NCBI GenBank assembly: GCA_963712655.1
Contig: CAVQIT010000008.1
Location: 1,674,001-1,738,000, forward strand
Length of the DNA stretch: 64,000 bases
From: Pollutimonas sp963712655
Lineage (GTDB): Bacteria; Pseudomonadota; Gammaproteobacteria; Burkholderiales; Burkholderiaceae_B
Direction: 5' to 3'
Under the pieces are notes generated by a model that was not told where the DNA came from, searched no databases, and worked only from the letters and a program-made list of their open reading frames with translations. This document shows, piece by piece, positions 42,866-51,893 of this stretch (position 1 is the first letter of the stretch; the number at the start of each line of letters is the position of its first letter). Both the position numbers and the translations under genes were made by a program.

Positions 42866-44542
42866 TCAGGCAGCGAGGTCCATGGCAACCTGTTGGATAT
42901 CTACATTCCATGGGAGTAGCGCCTCGATGTCTTCAGCTGTTTTAGCAGTGGGCAATCGTTCGAGCACATGCTTGAGCCACGCGTAAGGCTCATGGCCATT
43001 GGCCTTGGCCGTTTCCACCAGAGAATAGATCACGGCGCTGGCATGTGCACCGGCCGGGGTATCGCTAAACAGCCAGCCTTTTCTTCCTACAACAAATGGG
43101 CGAATCGAATTTTCGGCCGTATTGTTATCGATGGGCAGATCGCCTCGTTCGGTATAACGCACCAGGCGCGACCAGTATTTATTCAGGTACGCCAGCGCCT
43201 CGCCCAGCTTGGTCTTGGGTGCCACCACCGGCAAGGCCGCATCCAACCACTCGCGCAGCGCGGCCAGCACGGGCAGGCTACGCTCTTGACGGGCTTGCTG
43301 CCTTTGTTCGTCACTGGCCTCTTTCATTTCACGCTCGATGCGGTACAGCCGGGCGAAGAAGTCGATCGCTTGGTCGGCGCGACCACGCTTGCCCTTGGGC
43401 TGCGCCCGCTTGGCTTGGACGAATTTGCGGCGTGCGTGCGCGGCGCAAATAAGATGCTCGATGCCCCCGGCGCGTACCGCCAGGTTGTAGCCATCATAGC
43501 CGTCCGTCATCAGATACCCGCGCCAGCCTTCGAGCAGGCGCAGCGGCACCGCCCCTGCGCGGCTAGGGTCGTAGTCGTACAGCACCACCGGTTTGCCTGG
43601 CGGCCCACCGCGCTGTACCCACATATAACTTTGCGAGGTAGGCGCTTTGTCGGACTCTTTAAGCACCTGCACGGTGGTTTCATCCATGTGGATAATGGGC
43701 GAATCGAGCAAGGCATCGCGGGCCAGGTTATGCAAGGGTTGCAAGACCTTGGCCACGTTGATGGCCGAACGGGCCAGCGTTTGGCGCGGGACCTCAATGC
43801 CGCTGCGATCAAGAACGCGGCTAAAGCGGTTCAGCGGCAGGCCGTCCACATATTTGACAGTCAGCAGCATGGCCAGAAACCCGGCGCTAAAGTTGCTGCG
43901 CGGCAAGGCCTGGGGCGGCATAGGTGCGATGATCGGAGCGGCGTCGCCACGTGGGCAGGCGTAGCGCGGGCGAACCGTGCGCAACACCTGCACTTGCATG
44001 GGGATGATGTTCAGCTGTTCGCTGACTTCTTCGCCGATCTTGACCATATGCTTGCCACAGGCGCACAGACGCTGTTCATGCGGCACGTCAATGACGATGT
44101 CCACACGTGGCAATTCCGGTGGCAAGGGGCGGCGTTTACCGCGGCCTGAGGATCGACAGCGGCTGGGGTCGTTGTCGGCGTCCGTATCCTCATCGGCATC
44201 TTCCCCCAGGTCCGGCGCGGCCAGCACTTCGACCTCATTAAAGAGCAGTCCCTGACCCAGATGCGCTTCGCTGCTGGCCCCGAACATCTTGTGGCGTGCC
44301 AGCCGTGATGCTTCAAGTAGCTTTTGGACTTGACGGGCCACCTCGGTGGCCACCCGCCGATCGAATTCGGTCGATAGTTGACGTGCGATATCTTGTTCAA
44401 ACGCAACCGCCATTCGAGCTCGCTCGGCTGTCAACAATGCCTGTAATTCTTCTTGCGTTGCAGGCAAAGCGGCCGACGCATTGAGCTCAGGAAGATCGAG
44501 CTTAAATGGCGTATTAGCGTGTTTGGCGGACTGGATTGGCAT
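42866..44542 (-). CDS. tnpC: IS66 transposase TnpC
   Basis: 558 residues. N-terminal leucine-rich region and LLEASRLARHKMFGASSEAH, zinc-finger RLCACGKHMVKIGEE, then the DDE domain with IIHMDETTVQVL, LMTDGYDGYN and NNTAENSIRPFVVGRKGWLF, ending in the IS66_C segment VLERLPTAKTAEDIEALLPW. Length and motifs are those of a functional TnpC. Confidence 0.95.
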   Translation of the reverse strand: MPIQSAKHANTPFKLDLPELNASAALPATQEELQALLTAERARMAVAFEQDIARQLSTEFDRRVATEVARQVQKLLEASRLARHKMFGASSEAHLGQGLLFNEVEVLAAPDLGEDADEDTDADNDPSRCRSSGRGKRRPLPPELPRVDIVIDVPHEQRLCACGKHMVKIGEEVSEQLNIIPMQVQVLRTVRPRYACPRGDAAPIIAPMPPQALPRSNFSAGFLAMLLTVKYVDGLPLNRFSRVLDRSGIEVPRQTLARSAINVAKVLQPLHNLARDALLDSPIIHMDETTVQVLKESDKAPTSQSYMWVQRGGPPGKPVVLYDYDPSRAGAVPLRLLEGWRGYLMTDGYDGYNLAVRAGGIEHLICAAHARRKFVQAKRAQPKGKRGRADQAIDFFARLYRIEREMKEASDEQRQQARQERSLPVLAALREWLDAALPVVAPKTKLGEALAYLNKYWSRLVRYTERGDLPIDNNTAENSIRPFVVGRKGWLFSDTPAGAHASAVIYSLVETAKANGHEPYAWLKHVLERLPTAKTAEDIEALLPWNVDIQQVAMDLAA

Positions 44543-44564
44543 GCCGCTATTTTACCGCATCCGC

Positions 44565-44924
44565 CTATGAAACGGCTTGATAATTCAAGGTTTTATGCGG
44601 TTTATTGGCCCATAAATCAAAGCCCTCGAGCAGCCATTCGAACTCTTGTAAGCTGAGCGTGTGCGTGGCGCCATCCGAGGCTGGTTCCGGCCACGCGAAG
44701 CGCTGTTTTTCCAACCGCTTTTGCCACAAACAAAAGCCGTTACGGTGCCAGTACAACGCCTTGATCTTGTTGCGCGCCCGGTTCACGAACACGAAGAGCG
44801 CATCGCCAAACAGATTCATCTCCAGCTCATGCTCGACAAGAACGGCCAGTCCATCAATCTGCTTTCTGAAGTCCACCGGCTGACGGCACAAGTATACCGA
44901 GCCGATACGACTGCCCGGATGCAT
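44565..44924 (-). CDS. tnpB: IS66 accessory protein TnpB
   Basis: 119 residues from the ATG at 44924. Contains YLCRQPVDFRKQIDGLAVLV, NLFGDALFVFVNRARNKIKA and YWHRNGFCLWQKRLEKQRF, all standard for IS66 Orf2/TnpB. Its start overlaps the tnpA stop (ATGA), so the pair is coupled; a longer upstream frame is the tnpA shadow. Confidence 0.93.
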   Translation of the reverse strand: MHPGSRIGSVYLCRQPVDFRKQIDGLAVLVEHELEMNLFGDALFVFVNRARNKIKALYWHRNGFCLWQKRLEKQRFAWPEPASDGATHTLSLQEFEWLLEGFDLWANKPHKTLNYQAVS

Positions 44925-45265
44925 CAGCGCACCTGGCGCGATACCGCCGCACCCAATGCGGCCAACCACTGCGCGCTGGGTAATTGCGCCAACTCCAGGC
45001 GTACCCCTGGAGCCAGGATGAGCGAACACGGCACGCGCGCACTGGTGTCACTGATTTGCACCGGTACGAACTGGCGGCCCACTTGCGGCACCACGGACAA
45101 TGCCCGCGCTTGCGTTGAGCCCTCTGCCTTCAGCCGTTTGCGCCAGTAGTAAAGCGCCGCTACCGATAAGCCTTCACGTTTGGCGTAAGCCTTAGTTTGT
45201 ACGCCTTCGGCGGCAATCGCCGCCAAGTGATCCGACCAATATTGAATCCTCTTTGACATCTGCAT
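44924..45265 (-). CDS. tnpA: IS66 accessory protein TnpA
   Basis: 113 residues. Helix-turn-helix SDHLAAIAAEGVQTKAYAKR then GLSVAALYYWRKRLKAEG as in IS66 TnpA proteins, and a C-terminal LILAPGVRLELAQLPSAQWL segment. First gene of the IS66 operon, translationally coupled to tnpB. Confidence 0.9.
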   Translation of the reverse strand: MQMSKRIQYWSDHLAAIAAEGVQTKAYAKREGLSVAALYYWRKRLKAEGSTQARALSVVPQVGRQFVPVQISDTSARVPCSLILAPGVRLELAQLPSAQWLAALGAAVSRQVR

Positions 45266-45309
45266 CTGCTCCGTAAATTGAACTAACGGAAGCTTGACCT
45301 AATCAATAT

Positions 45310-45630
45310 GGCTTGGGAAGGATGTGCTTGATGGATCACTTACCGACCGTACAGAAGGCCGCGTGCGCTGAACAGAGGGGCTGCAGCGGCAGCGCGGCAA
45401 GTGCCAGTCCACAAAGCGCTTTATGTGCCGATCGAGTGCACAGAGAGTTCAACCTGCTGTCGAGAAGCCCAATGGGCGAAATGCGCAAGGCAATTGAGAT
45501 ACTGTCGCACAGTGTTCCGGGCATACCCTTGATCGTTTAAGCGGTCCCAGTACGCCTGTGCGAACGGACTTACGACACTCCTGCGTAGCCGACGCGCTGC
45601 CAGTGGTGTTAAGGCATCGAAAACATTCAT
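45310..45630 (-). pseudogene. Tyrosine recombinase N-terminal fragment, frameshifted
   Basis: Begins at 45630 with FDALTPLAARRLRRSVVSPF and FAQAYWDRLNDQGYARNTVR then LNCLAHFAHWASRQQ, the SAM-like core-binding domain of transposon-type tyrosine recombinases. A frameshift near 45430 moves the rest (LDRHIKRFVDWHLPRCRC) into another frame, and the catalytic domain is absent, cut off by the IS66 element. It is the only integrase-like sequence visible in island 2, but its type is that of transposon recombinases, not tRNA-site integrases. Confidence 0.7.
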
Positions 45631-45819
45631 GAGATTCTCCTAAAGTGGCGTTGCCACATTAGGAGAAGCGAATTCTTATGCGAAGTCCAGCTGAGACTTC
45701 CTCAGTTCAAGCAGCAGCTATTCCTACATATCGGTGCCGGTCCAAAGTGCGGGTTCGCATAAACACCGAGTTCGCCTTATTGCGATTATGTGAAGCTTCA
45801 CATAATCGCAAAAACTATT

Positions 45820-46056
45820 TGTTCCTGGGATCGGATGCGGGCGGCGAACGCGCCGCCACCATGTACAGCCTGTTGGGTACGGCCAAGCTAAACGGTATTA
45901 ACCCCGAAGCGTACCTGCGTCACGTCCTGACCGTGATCGCCGATCATCCGGTCAATCGGGTCGACGAACTGTTGCCCTGGAACGTAACGCTGTAATCGCC
46001 GGTCTTCTACAATTATCTTGGCTGGTCCGTCAGCACGGTGGAGAGCGGCTGCTTAC
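45820..46056 (+). pseudogene. IS66 TnpC C-terminus and right end, solo remnant
   Basis: Encodes NYLFLGSDAGGERAATMYSL then YLRHVLTVIADHPVNRVDEL and LPWNV, the last 57 residues of TnpC, followed by an IS66 terminal repeat ending in GCTTAC at 46051-46056. The rest of the element is gone. Opposite in orientation to the complete IS66 next to it. Confidence 0.8.
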
Positions 46057-46156
46057 CTTTTAGGCTCCGTCATGCTCCCCCTTTCCGACTAAAACAGCTA
46101 CTCATACAGCACGTTGGCTGTACGGCCGCTAACTACGCGCGACGGATGTGCCGTTG

Positions 46157-47974
46157 CTAACTAGGGGGCAAAGGCGCCTGATTTGGCGGCAGTCCTCCCC
46201 CCATGTAATCCGTACTCTTGCCGAGGTACATTGGCTTTTCAGGCCCCGTGTACATCGGTAGCCAACGCTCATCGTTCGGCCCCATCGGATGATCGTACTC
46301 GGTGGAGGAAAAGAGTAGCTGTGCATTGTTTGCCTCACATATTTTTTCCAGCTCCTTGAGATACTCTGCTAGGTCAGCAGTATGCAGTTCTTGTTGCTTC
46401 GGCGTGTCAAGAATAAGGAAGCGGAACGGATGAGACGGTTCGGAGAGATATGCCTCGAAGAGAGCGGCATGGATGGCTAGCACAAGGCGAATCTTCGTAC
46501 TGCTGCCGCCGTACACATCGAGCCCCTCGCCGCCAAACGTGAAGCGCAGATTCAAGTCGACATCTACATTCCTCGACGTATTTTGAGTCACGAGTGTGTT
46601 CATCCACTTGACAGTGAGTTCTCGCAGCTTGAGTCGTAGCTTGTTGAACTCATTGTCGGCGCGGCCGGTGTTAGTCAGGCCGTCGATGCGATCCTGAATA
46701 CGCTCCCGCTCCTGCTCCAGCTTGAACAACTTCGAGCGTTCATCCTTCAATGCCGCAATGCGGCCGAGCTCCGCCTGTGCATCGACGAGCCGCCTCGTGA
46801 GGGCTTGCACTGCCGTTACCAATTGGTCCGCGCCCGTGGTGGTCGGCGTGTCGAGCTTGTCGACAAGCATCTGTCGCTCCCTGTGCAGCTCCGCCAGTAA
46901 CTCCTGAAGCTGCTCAATCCGAATCTCGGCGCGCAAGCTGTTGCGCTCAAGGTCCTTGATCTGATCCTTGAGATATAGAAGGTTCTTGCCGTAGGACTCA
47001 GTGCTGCCCAGGAATAGACCGCAGTTCGGCATGCGGCAGATTTCCTGGAATGAAGTGAAGAGACGCCGCGCTTCCTCGTTCAGGCCTAGGGTCTTCACCT
47101 CGCCGTCAATCTCAGCGCGAATGGTCTCAATGCCGGCAACACGGTTCTGCAGATCATAGAGCTCGACCTGCTTGGAACGGATTTGGATGTCCTTCTGGCG
47201 TAGCAATTCGGTAAGCGTTGAACCGGCAGTACCCTTGGCGTCTACCGATGTACGCAACGCTTCAATCTGGCCGATGAGGTCCTCGGTACGGAGCTCGAGC
47301 GCCCCCTGATTGGCATCGCTGTCGTCCACCCCGCGTCTTTGAAGCTCCAACACACTCTGCGCCGCGACGATTCGCCGGGTCATGGCCTCGAGCGCATTCT
47401 TCTCCTCGATGATCGTTTTTTTGACCTCGTAGGAGTGCTTGGGGTTGAGTCCAAACGCAAAGCGGACCATCTCAACGAATTGGTCCTGAATGAACGAGTT
47501 GGGCGACTTGTAGGCGGCGGAATAGCCGTCTCCTTGAGTCAAGTAGAAAACCGGAAGAAGGGTCGAGGTATAGGGTTGTGCATTCTCGCCCTTCGTCGAG
47601 ACAAGCCGTGGAGGTTCTAAGCCGAGCGTTTTGAAGAACTCGACAGAAAAGGAACCCTCGGAAAAGTGCTCGGTTTGCTGACCATTGAAATCAATCGTGG
47701 CATGGAACTCGTTGTTCTTGGCCCCAAGGGTGCGGCGGATGGTTAACGGTTGCCCTTGTAATTCTGCGCGGAGAACAACAGCCCTACATTTCTCTAGAAT
47801 TTCATTTCGGAACTTGTTCGGGAAACCGAACGTGGCGGCCAGCGCTTGGATGATGGGCGTTTTTCCACTGCCGTTCGGAGCAAACAACAAAGTTGTCCTT
47901 CGGCCAAACTCTAGCAATGGACTCTCCCACCCAGCTTCGCTTAATGGCTCAATTTGGAGCGACAGCAACCTCAA
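46157..47974 (-). CDS. ABC-3C system ABC/SMC-type ATPase
   Basis: 605 residues. Walker A LLFAPNGSGKTPIIQALA (about 28-45), long coiled-coil arms with a C-x4-C pair (CRMPNCGLF, about 312) at the apex, signature-like YGGSSTKIRLVLAIHAAL, and Walker B FRFLILDTPKQQELH, where DTPKQQ is typical of ATPases of three-component ABC conflict systems. Its start overlaps the middle-component stop by four bases. It probably senses invading DNA or its replication and releases the nuclease partner; the trigger is unknown. Confidence 0.85.
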   Translation of the reverse strand: MRLLSLQIEPLSEAGWESPLLEFGRRTTLLFAPNGSGKTPIIQALAATFGFPNKFRNEILEKCRAVVLRAELQGQPLTIRRTLGAKNNEFHATIDFNGQQTEHFSEGSFSVEFFKTLGLEPPRLVSTKGENAQPYTSTLLPVFYLTQGDGYSAAYKSPNSFIQDQFVEMVRFAFGLNPKHSYEVKKTIIEEKNALEAMTRRIVAAQSVLELQRRGVDDSDANQGALELRTEDLIGQIEALRTSVDAKGTAGSTLTELLRQKDIQIRSKQVELYDLQNRVAGIETIRAEIDGEVKTLGLNEEARRLFTSFQEICRMPNCGLFLGSTESYGKNLLYLKDQIKDLERNSLRAEIRIEQLQELLAELHRERQMLVDKLDTPTTTGADQLVTAVQALTRRLVDAQAELGRIAALKDERSKLFKLEQERERIQDRIDGLTNTGRADNEFNKLRLKLRELTVKWMNTLVTQNTSRNVDVDLNLRFTFGGEGLDVYGGSSTKIRLVLAIHAALFEAYLSEPSHPFRFLILDTPKQQELHTADLAEYLKELEKICEANNAQLLFSSTEYDHPMGPNDERWLPMYTGPEKPMYLGKSTDYMGGGLPPNQAPLPPS

Positions 47975-48450
47975 TTTACCTCTCCTCTGACTCGAGCTTC
48001 GTCTCGGATGTACTGATAACTGAGCTCAATTGTTTTCATGGAAATCGCCAAGGGGCTGTCTCCTTCTACAGCGCCCTTATAGATTTTTTTCCCCAGGTCA
48101 GTGGCAGATATTCGCCGAGTGTCTTCTTCGATGACGATTTGGCCTGTTGACTCTAGGAACGTCAACGCCTTGATAGTCCTAATGCGCAGATTACCAGACC
48201 ATCCGATGTCTTGGGAGGAGCCCTTAAATCCGGCAACCGTGCGCTCCAGGCACTCGCCCACAAGCTGACCAATTTCCGGGAGCTGCGGCTTCGAAATGCC
48301 CTTAGACATCGCCAAGATCGTCATAGCTAAAAGGGGCAACTGAAACAAAGCTTCGTTATCGAGCGAGTGAGCAGGCGTAGGGCCGTCGACCGACAAGCTC
48401 AGCTTGGTGCCGAGCCTTCTGGCCTCTCTGAAAAAATTAGCCGATGTCAT
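47971..48450 (-). CDS. ABC-3C middle component
   Basis: 159 residues from the ATG at 48450, which overlaps the effector stop (ATGA). Helical N-terminal part (NFFREARRLGTKLSLSVDG) and a winged-helix-like C-terminal part (IRTIKALTFLESTGQIVIEE, RISATDLGKKIYKG). It lies between effector and ATPase genes with four-base overlaps on both sides, the diagnostic arrangement of ABC-3C. These small proteins are thought to bridge the ATPase and effector. No catalytic motif visible. Confidence 0.82.
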   Translation of the reverse strand: MTSANFFREARRLGTKLSLSVDGPTPAHSLDNEALFQLPLLAMTILAMSKGISKPQLPEIGQLVGECLERTVAGFKGSSQDIGWSGNLRIRTIKALTFLESTGQIVIEEDTRRISATDLGKKIYKGAVEGDSPLAISMKTIELSYQYIRDEARVRGEVN

Positions 48451-49613
48451 CGGGTCGCCCTCCTGACGATGGAGGCGCAAAACGCACCGAATACAAGATC
48501 GGTGTTCAAGGTCGAAAACTTCTTGCCGATAGATGAGTCAAGGATGCCTTGAACAAATTGCTCAAGGTCGACTAGGACTCCGCCGCTTAGCAGCCAAGCT
48601 TTGCACTTTTTGTCGATCTCATCGAGTAGGACGTTAAAAGTGAAATCTGGAAAGGTATGACGTGCGCTGCGAACCCAAACGTCCCAAGCTACTTTCGCCT
48701 GGGACGCAGACTCAATCATGGGCTCGCTGGCGCCTGCTTCCTTCAGCTTTCGTTGGAGAATCGACGCCGCTTTAATGGCCGACGGATCACCTCCAGCGAC
48801 GAGATTCTGATAAACCTGAGTCGAGATGCTCAGGACTTTGAGTAGGTCATCCAATCCGACACCGGTAGCTAAGTCAATATCAGCCTTGGACAGACTACTA
48901 ATTGGTGCACACGACTTATTCGTGATGAGTGTAACGAGGCTGTTCGCAATCTCGTCCACCTCGTGCTTATGAAGATCGATTTCGCTGTGCTTCCAAATTG
49001 CGTTGTGTGCAGCGATGGCGAAATCTTCGAGGGTTTCTCCGATGTACGTAACATTCGCCCGCAGTGTCAGTTTCTTTCGGGCCGCCTCTATGTCGTCTGG
49101 CGACATGGGTCTGCCGGACGAGACAATGTCGGCGAATCTCTCGATGAATTGGCTGATGTACTTCTTGGTGGACAAGCCCGCCGAAAGGTCCGTGATGACT
49201 TGATGAACCTCGTCATCGAAATGGACGTTGCTGAGAACCGTGACCTCCCTACATTGATTTCCAAACTCGACGGTGTGCACAAAGAGCTTACCCGCGATGC
49301 TCTTCCGAATCGCTTCAAGCTTCTCCTCGGTATCAAGGGCGCCCTTCTTCTTGAGCGAAAAGACCTCACTGATGTTCCACTGCTGGTTCGGCCGGCCTTT
49401 GGTCTTGACCTGGAAGAAGTGATATTCGACTAATCCGCCCACAGTGCGACGCACGACAAAATCGTCGTGATAATCGCAGTAAACACGGTCGACCTCTTTG
49501 CCGCTCAGAATCTCAAGCGCCGCATACGCAGCCGCTTGGAACTGCATTCGAAATCGCGACACCGTGCTACGCCCGACAGTCTCTCTCGGCTTTATATCGT
49601 GAATAACGTCCAT
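48447..49613 (-). CDS. ABC-3C effector with DUF4297/Cap4-type dsDNA nuclease domain
   Basis: 388 residues from the ATG at 49613; an ATG at 49661 would add 16 residues and neither has a strong ribosome-binding site. The N-terminal nuclease has AAYAALEILSGKEVDRVYCD, then DDFVV and YHFFQVKTKGR, giving a PD-(D/E)xK-like D ... Q-x-K core as in DUF4297/Cap4 dsDNA nucleases. The C-terminal 250 residues are helical and probably bind the other components. First gene of the three-gene operon. A LexA-type box lies about 200 bases upstream. DNA degradation during infection is the expected outcome (inference from family). Confidence 0.83.
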   Translation of the reverse strand: MDVIHDIKPRETVGRSTVSRFRMQFQAAAYAALEILSGKEVDRVYCDYHDDFVVRRTVGGLVEYHFFQVKTKGRPNQQWNISEVFSLKKKGALDTEEKLEAIRKSIAGKLFVHTVEFGNQCREVTVLSNVHFDDEVHQVITDLSAGLSTKKYISQFIERFADIVSSGRPMSPDDIEAARKKLTLRANVTYIGETLEDFAIAAHNAIWKHSEIDLHKHEVDEIANSLVTLITNKSCAPISSLSKADIDLATGVGLDDLLKVLSISTQVYQNLVAGGDPSAIKAASILQRKLKEAGASEPMIESASQAKVAWDVWVRSARHTFPDFTFNVLLDEIDKKCKAWLLSGGVLVDLEQFVQGILDSSIGKKFSTLNTDLVFGAFCASIVRRATR

Positions 49614-49807
49614 GTCGGTCTTCTTGCTCTTTTTGTATCTAATTTGTACCGTTTGTAGCATATTTAAAGGCACTAAAGCGCGTCCATGGCCCCGTGTTTG
49701 ATTTATGTGCGTTGCGTCACTGCTTCGAAGCGAGCGGAGCTCGAAGACAGGGGGCCAAAAAAGTCCGTGGAGGTAGGCCGGAAGATAATAGGAGGCAATC
49801 AGCATGG

Positions 49808-49823
49808 CTGTATAAATATACAG
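49808..49823. promoter_or_regulatory. LexA-type SOS box upstream of the ABC-3C operon
   Basis: CTGTATAAATATACAG differs at one base from the E. coli LexA consensus CTGTATATATATACAG, and the flanking G and C extend the palindrome to 18 bases. It lies upstream of the minus-strand effector gene and downstream of no other gene start, so it would place the ABC-3C operon under SOS control. LexA sites in beta-proteobacteria use a similar CTGT-N8-ACAG pattern. Confidence 0.7.
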
Positions 49824-50726
49824 CTATTTGCTCATTAAATCGAGCTTCTAAGGCTGCCTCTCATGTGACGATAGGATGTAGGGCCGCGCCATGTGGCACT
49901 TCACCTCGTCTCCGAGCTCTTCGCGCGAATTCACTAAAGCTGTACCTCGCTCAGTCAAGCTCCTGCAACGCACCGCTGAGTTCGGTGTCAGCAGCACGAC
50001 GGCACTTGAAGCCATAAAAGCAGGTGCCGTGTCTTAGATGTCTAGCTTGCTAATACAACAAGTCGGGCTTTGATCCAAGGGAATGGCGTCGAAAGAGCAC
50101 AAGCCTACTGTATAGGTTCGATCCCGCAAAGGTCCGCATCCAGTCTTGACCAGCCATTTGACGAACCAGGTTCAAAGTCTGTTCCTGGCCTATTGTGTTG
50201 AAAAACTCGATTCTTAATCCCGAAATTCAGATCTTGAAAAAAATGACCCTCCAGAATCGCGCATATGCCACGATCGCCTATCAGGCAAGGGTAAAGCACC
50301 CCATCGGGTGGCTCAAAAATCGTTTGTTTGGAGTTTTTCAACACAATAGGCCGATTTCGGCCTGCCACATGCGCCTGTTTCCGATCCGAAGCGAAAGTCG
50401 CAAGAAGGCAGTGCGAATGCCCGATTGGTGACAGAAATCAGTTTTTAGATCGCAGGTTGCCAAACAAATAGTCGGTTGGATCCTCCGCCTTTTGGTTGCT
50501 CTAAATGGTCACCTCTAAGAGTATCGAAGCTACACTTCGTGCCCGAATGATTGGAGTACGAGGCACTTCTGACTTGGAGGCCGTCCAGTTCACCCCGCTT
50601 CGGGGTTCTCGGTAGAACCCATTACTCAAGAACAAGTTTGCTATAAAAACCATATTTTCGTAACATTGCCTCACAAGAGGCCGACTGCAGGTTTTTCGGC
50701 AACCAACAATCTTTAACCTGCTCCTC
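49824..50726. other. Intergenic region between the ABC-3C and DUF4062 clusters
   Basis: About 900 bases without a credible gene. It contains a MITE-like element at 50187-50352 and a small GC hairpin CCCCG-CTT-CGGGG at 50593-50605. The promoter of the DUF4062 gene is expected near 50650-50720 but was not pinned down. Confidence 0.5.
50187..50352. repeat. MITE-like element with perfect 22-bp terminal inverted repeats
   Basis: The outer 22 bases on each side (50187-50208 and 50331-50352) are exact reverse complements, starting GGCCTATTGTGTTG. The 122-bp interior has no coding capacity. Terminal repeats of this type suggest a non-autonomous IS derivative. No clear target duplication was found. 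Confidence 0.7.
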
Positions 50727-51872
50727 ATGGCCACCAGTCGAAAAATTCGCGTGATGCTGTCCAGTCGCTGTGTGGATCCTTTCCCCGGCATAGGGGGGAC
50801 GTCGTTGACAGAAGTGCGGCGGCAGCTCAAGAAGAGTATCGAGACTGAGAAGCTCTTCGGAGCCAAGGTATTCGAAGTCTGGATCAATGAGGGCGCTGAG
50901 CCCCTAGACCATGTCGAAAACAGCTGGGACGTTTGCCTAAAACAGGTCCACGATTGCGATATTTTGATTGTTCTGTACAACGGCCATGCCGGCTGGGCCA
51001 ACGCTGCGGGGGACATCGGTATCTGCCACGCAGAATATCAGGAGGGTCTGAATACCTCCAGAGCCAAGGTCCGCTTGGTGGAGTTACCTACGGGTAAGCC
51101 CTCGACCGATCCCGCAGAGTATGGCCGAAACGCGCGTTTCCAAGAGCTCAAGCAACGCGAGTCACCGTTTCGAGGCGGAGTGCTTCCGCAGGACGTACCG
51201 ACACTGATCAAAGAAGTGCATAAAGCGCTGGTGGACGCTGTCCTCGCACAGTCCCGGGAAGGCGGCAAGGGGAGCGGAAAAATTCGGTCGGATCTGGGTG
51301 CTGCTCTGGAATGGAACAGGCTGGACTTCGCCGGTCGACGTCGGGCCATGCAACAAGTTGTGCATGAAGCCTTAAGCCAGCGGCCTGACGCCAAGACGGC
51401 CAAAGCCGGGGTGGTGCTGCCAATTGCCAACACACCGATTCTGGTTTGCGTCGATGCGGTTCCGGCGGCCTTCACCGTCGCTACAGCGCGGGAGCCAATT
51501 GGCAGACCACATCTGAAGGACTACTTGTTAGTTGACGCGCTCCAAGATAATGGGGGGCCGGTGCATCTCATCGCGTGTCATCGGACGGTAACAGAAACGC
51601 AGGCCACCAACTTGGTAGGGTTTCCCGATGCAACCGTAGTCAGCAGTCCCTTTGGGGTCTACGTGGCTGACGAGATCCAGAAGATGCAGTTTGTCTTTTT
51701 GTCCAACTGCCGGGATCCGAGCCAGACTCGCCATGCCGTTCAGCGCTTCCTGGATTGGCTGGAACAATCAGGGGAAAGTACGCACCTGGCTGAGCGCGCA
51801 CGGGCGCGAGCGCGGATTGTCAAGGCGATTGCCCAAGAGCAGCGCCACACGTCTAATAACAATGCAATTTAG
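50727..51872 (+). CDS. DUF4062-type (TIR-like) protein
   Basis: 381 residues, no signal peptide. The first 130 residues match DUF4062: RKIRVMLSSRCVDPFPG, GAKVFEVWINEGAEPL, CLKQVHDCDILIVLYNGHAG and GICHAEYQEGL. DUF4062 has a TIR-like flavodoxin fold and often sits at the N terminus of STAND NTPases in conflict systems. Here the remaining part (about 170-375) is an unrecognised alpha/beta domain with TVTETQATNLVGFPDATVVS. It is followed after 21 bases by a PhoD-like gene in the same direction, so they likely form one operon. Function unknown; a nucleotide-handling or sensory role is possible. Confidence 0.75.
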   Translation: MATSRKIRVMLSSRCVDPFPGIGGTSLTEVRRQLKKSIETEKLFGAKVFEVWINEGAEPLDHVENSWDVCLKQVHDCDILIVLYNGHAGWANAAGDIGICHAEYQEGLNTSRAKVRLVELPTGKPSTDPAEYGRNARFQELKQRESPFRGGVLPQDVPTLIKEVHKALVDAVLAQSREGGKGSGKIRSDLGAALEWNRLDFAGRRRAMQQVVHEALSQRPDAKTAKAGVVLPIANTPILVCVDAVPAAFTVATAREPIGRPHLKDYLLVDALQDNGGPVHLIACHRTVTETQATNLVGFPDATVVSSPFGVYVADEIQKMQFVFLSNCRDPSQTRHAVQRFLDWLEQSGESTHLAERARARARIVKAIAQEQRHTSNNNAI

Positions 51873-51893
51873 CAATCCGGAGAGAATCCATCA

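Larger units (their letters stand above)
42839..45298 (-). mobile_element. IS66-family insertion sequence with tnpA, tnpB, tnpC
   Basis: Complete three-gene IS66 set. The left end starts GTAAGCGCTCCATTAAG at 42839, the GTAAGC start being diagnostic of IS66. The right end, read inward on the minus strand, is GTCAAGCTTCCGTTAG ending at about 45298, similar with small gaps. No 8-bp target duplication was found, so one end may be altered; limits are approximate. Confidence 0.8.

Noticed and set aside
42968..44149. Long open frame (393 codons) antisense to tnpC
   Set aside because: It mirrors the codon structure of the IS66 transposase on the other strand, has no ribosome-binding site and no family motifs.
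49661..49805. N-terminal extension of the ABC-3C effector to an ATG at 49805
   Set aside because: The extra residues look like chance translation, there is no ribosome-binding site, and the ATG lies only two bases from the LexA-type box.
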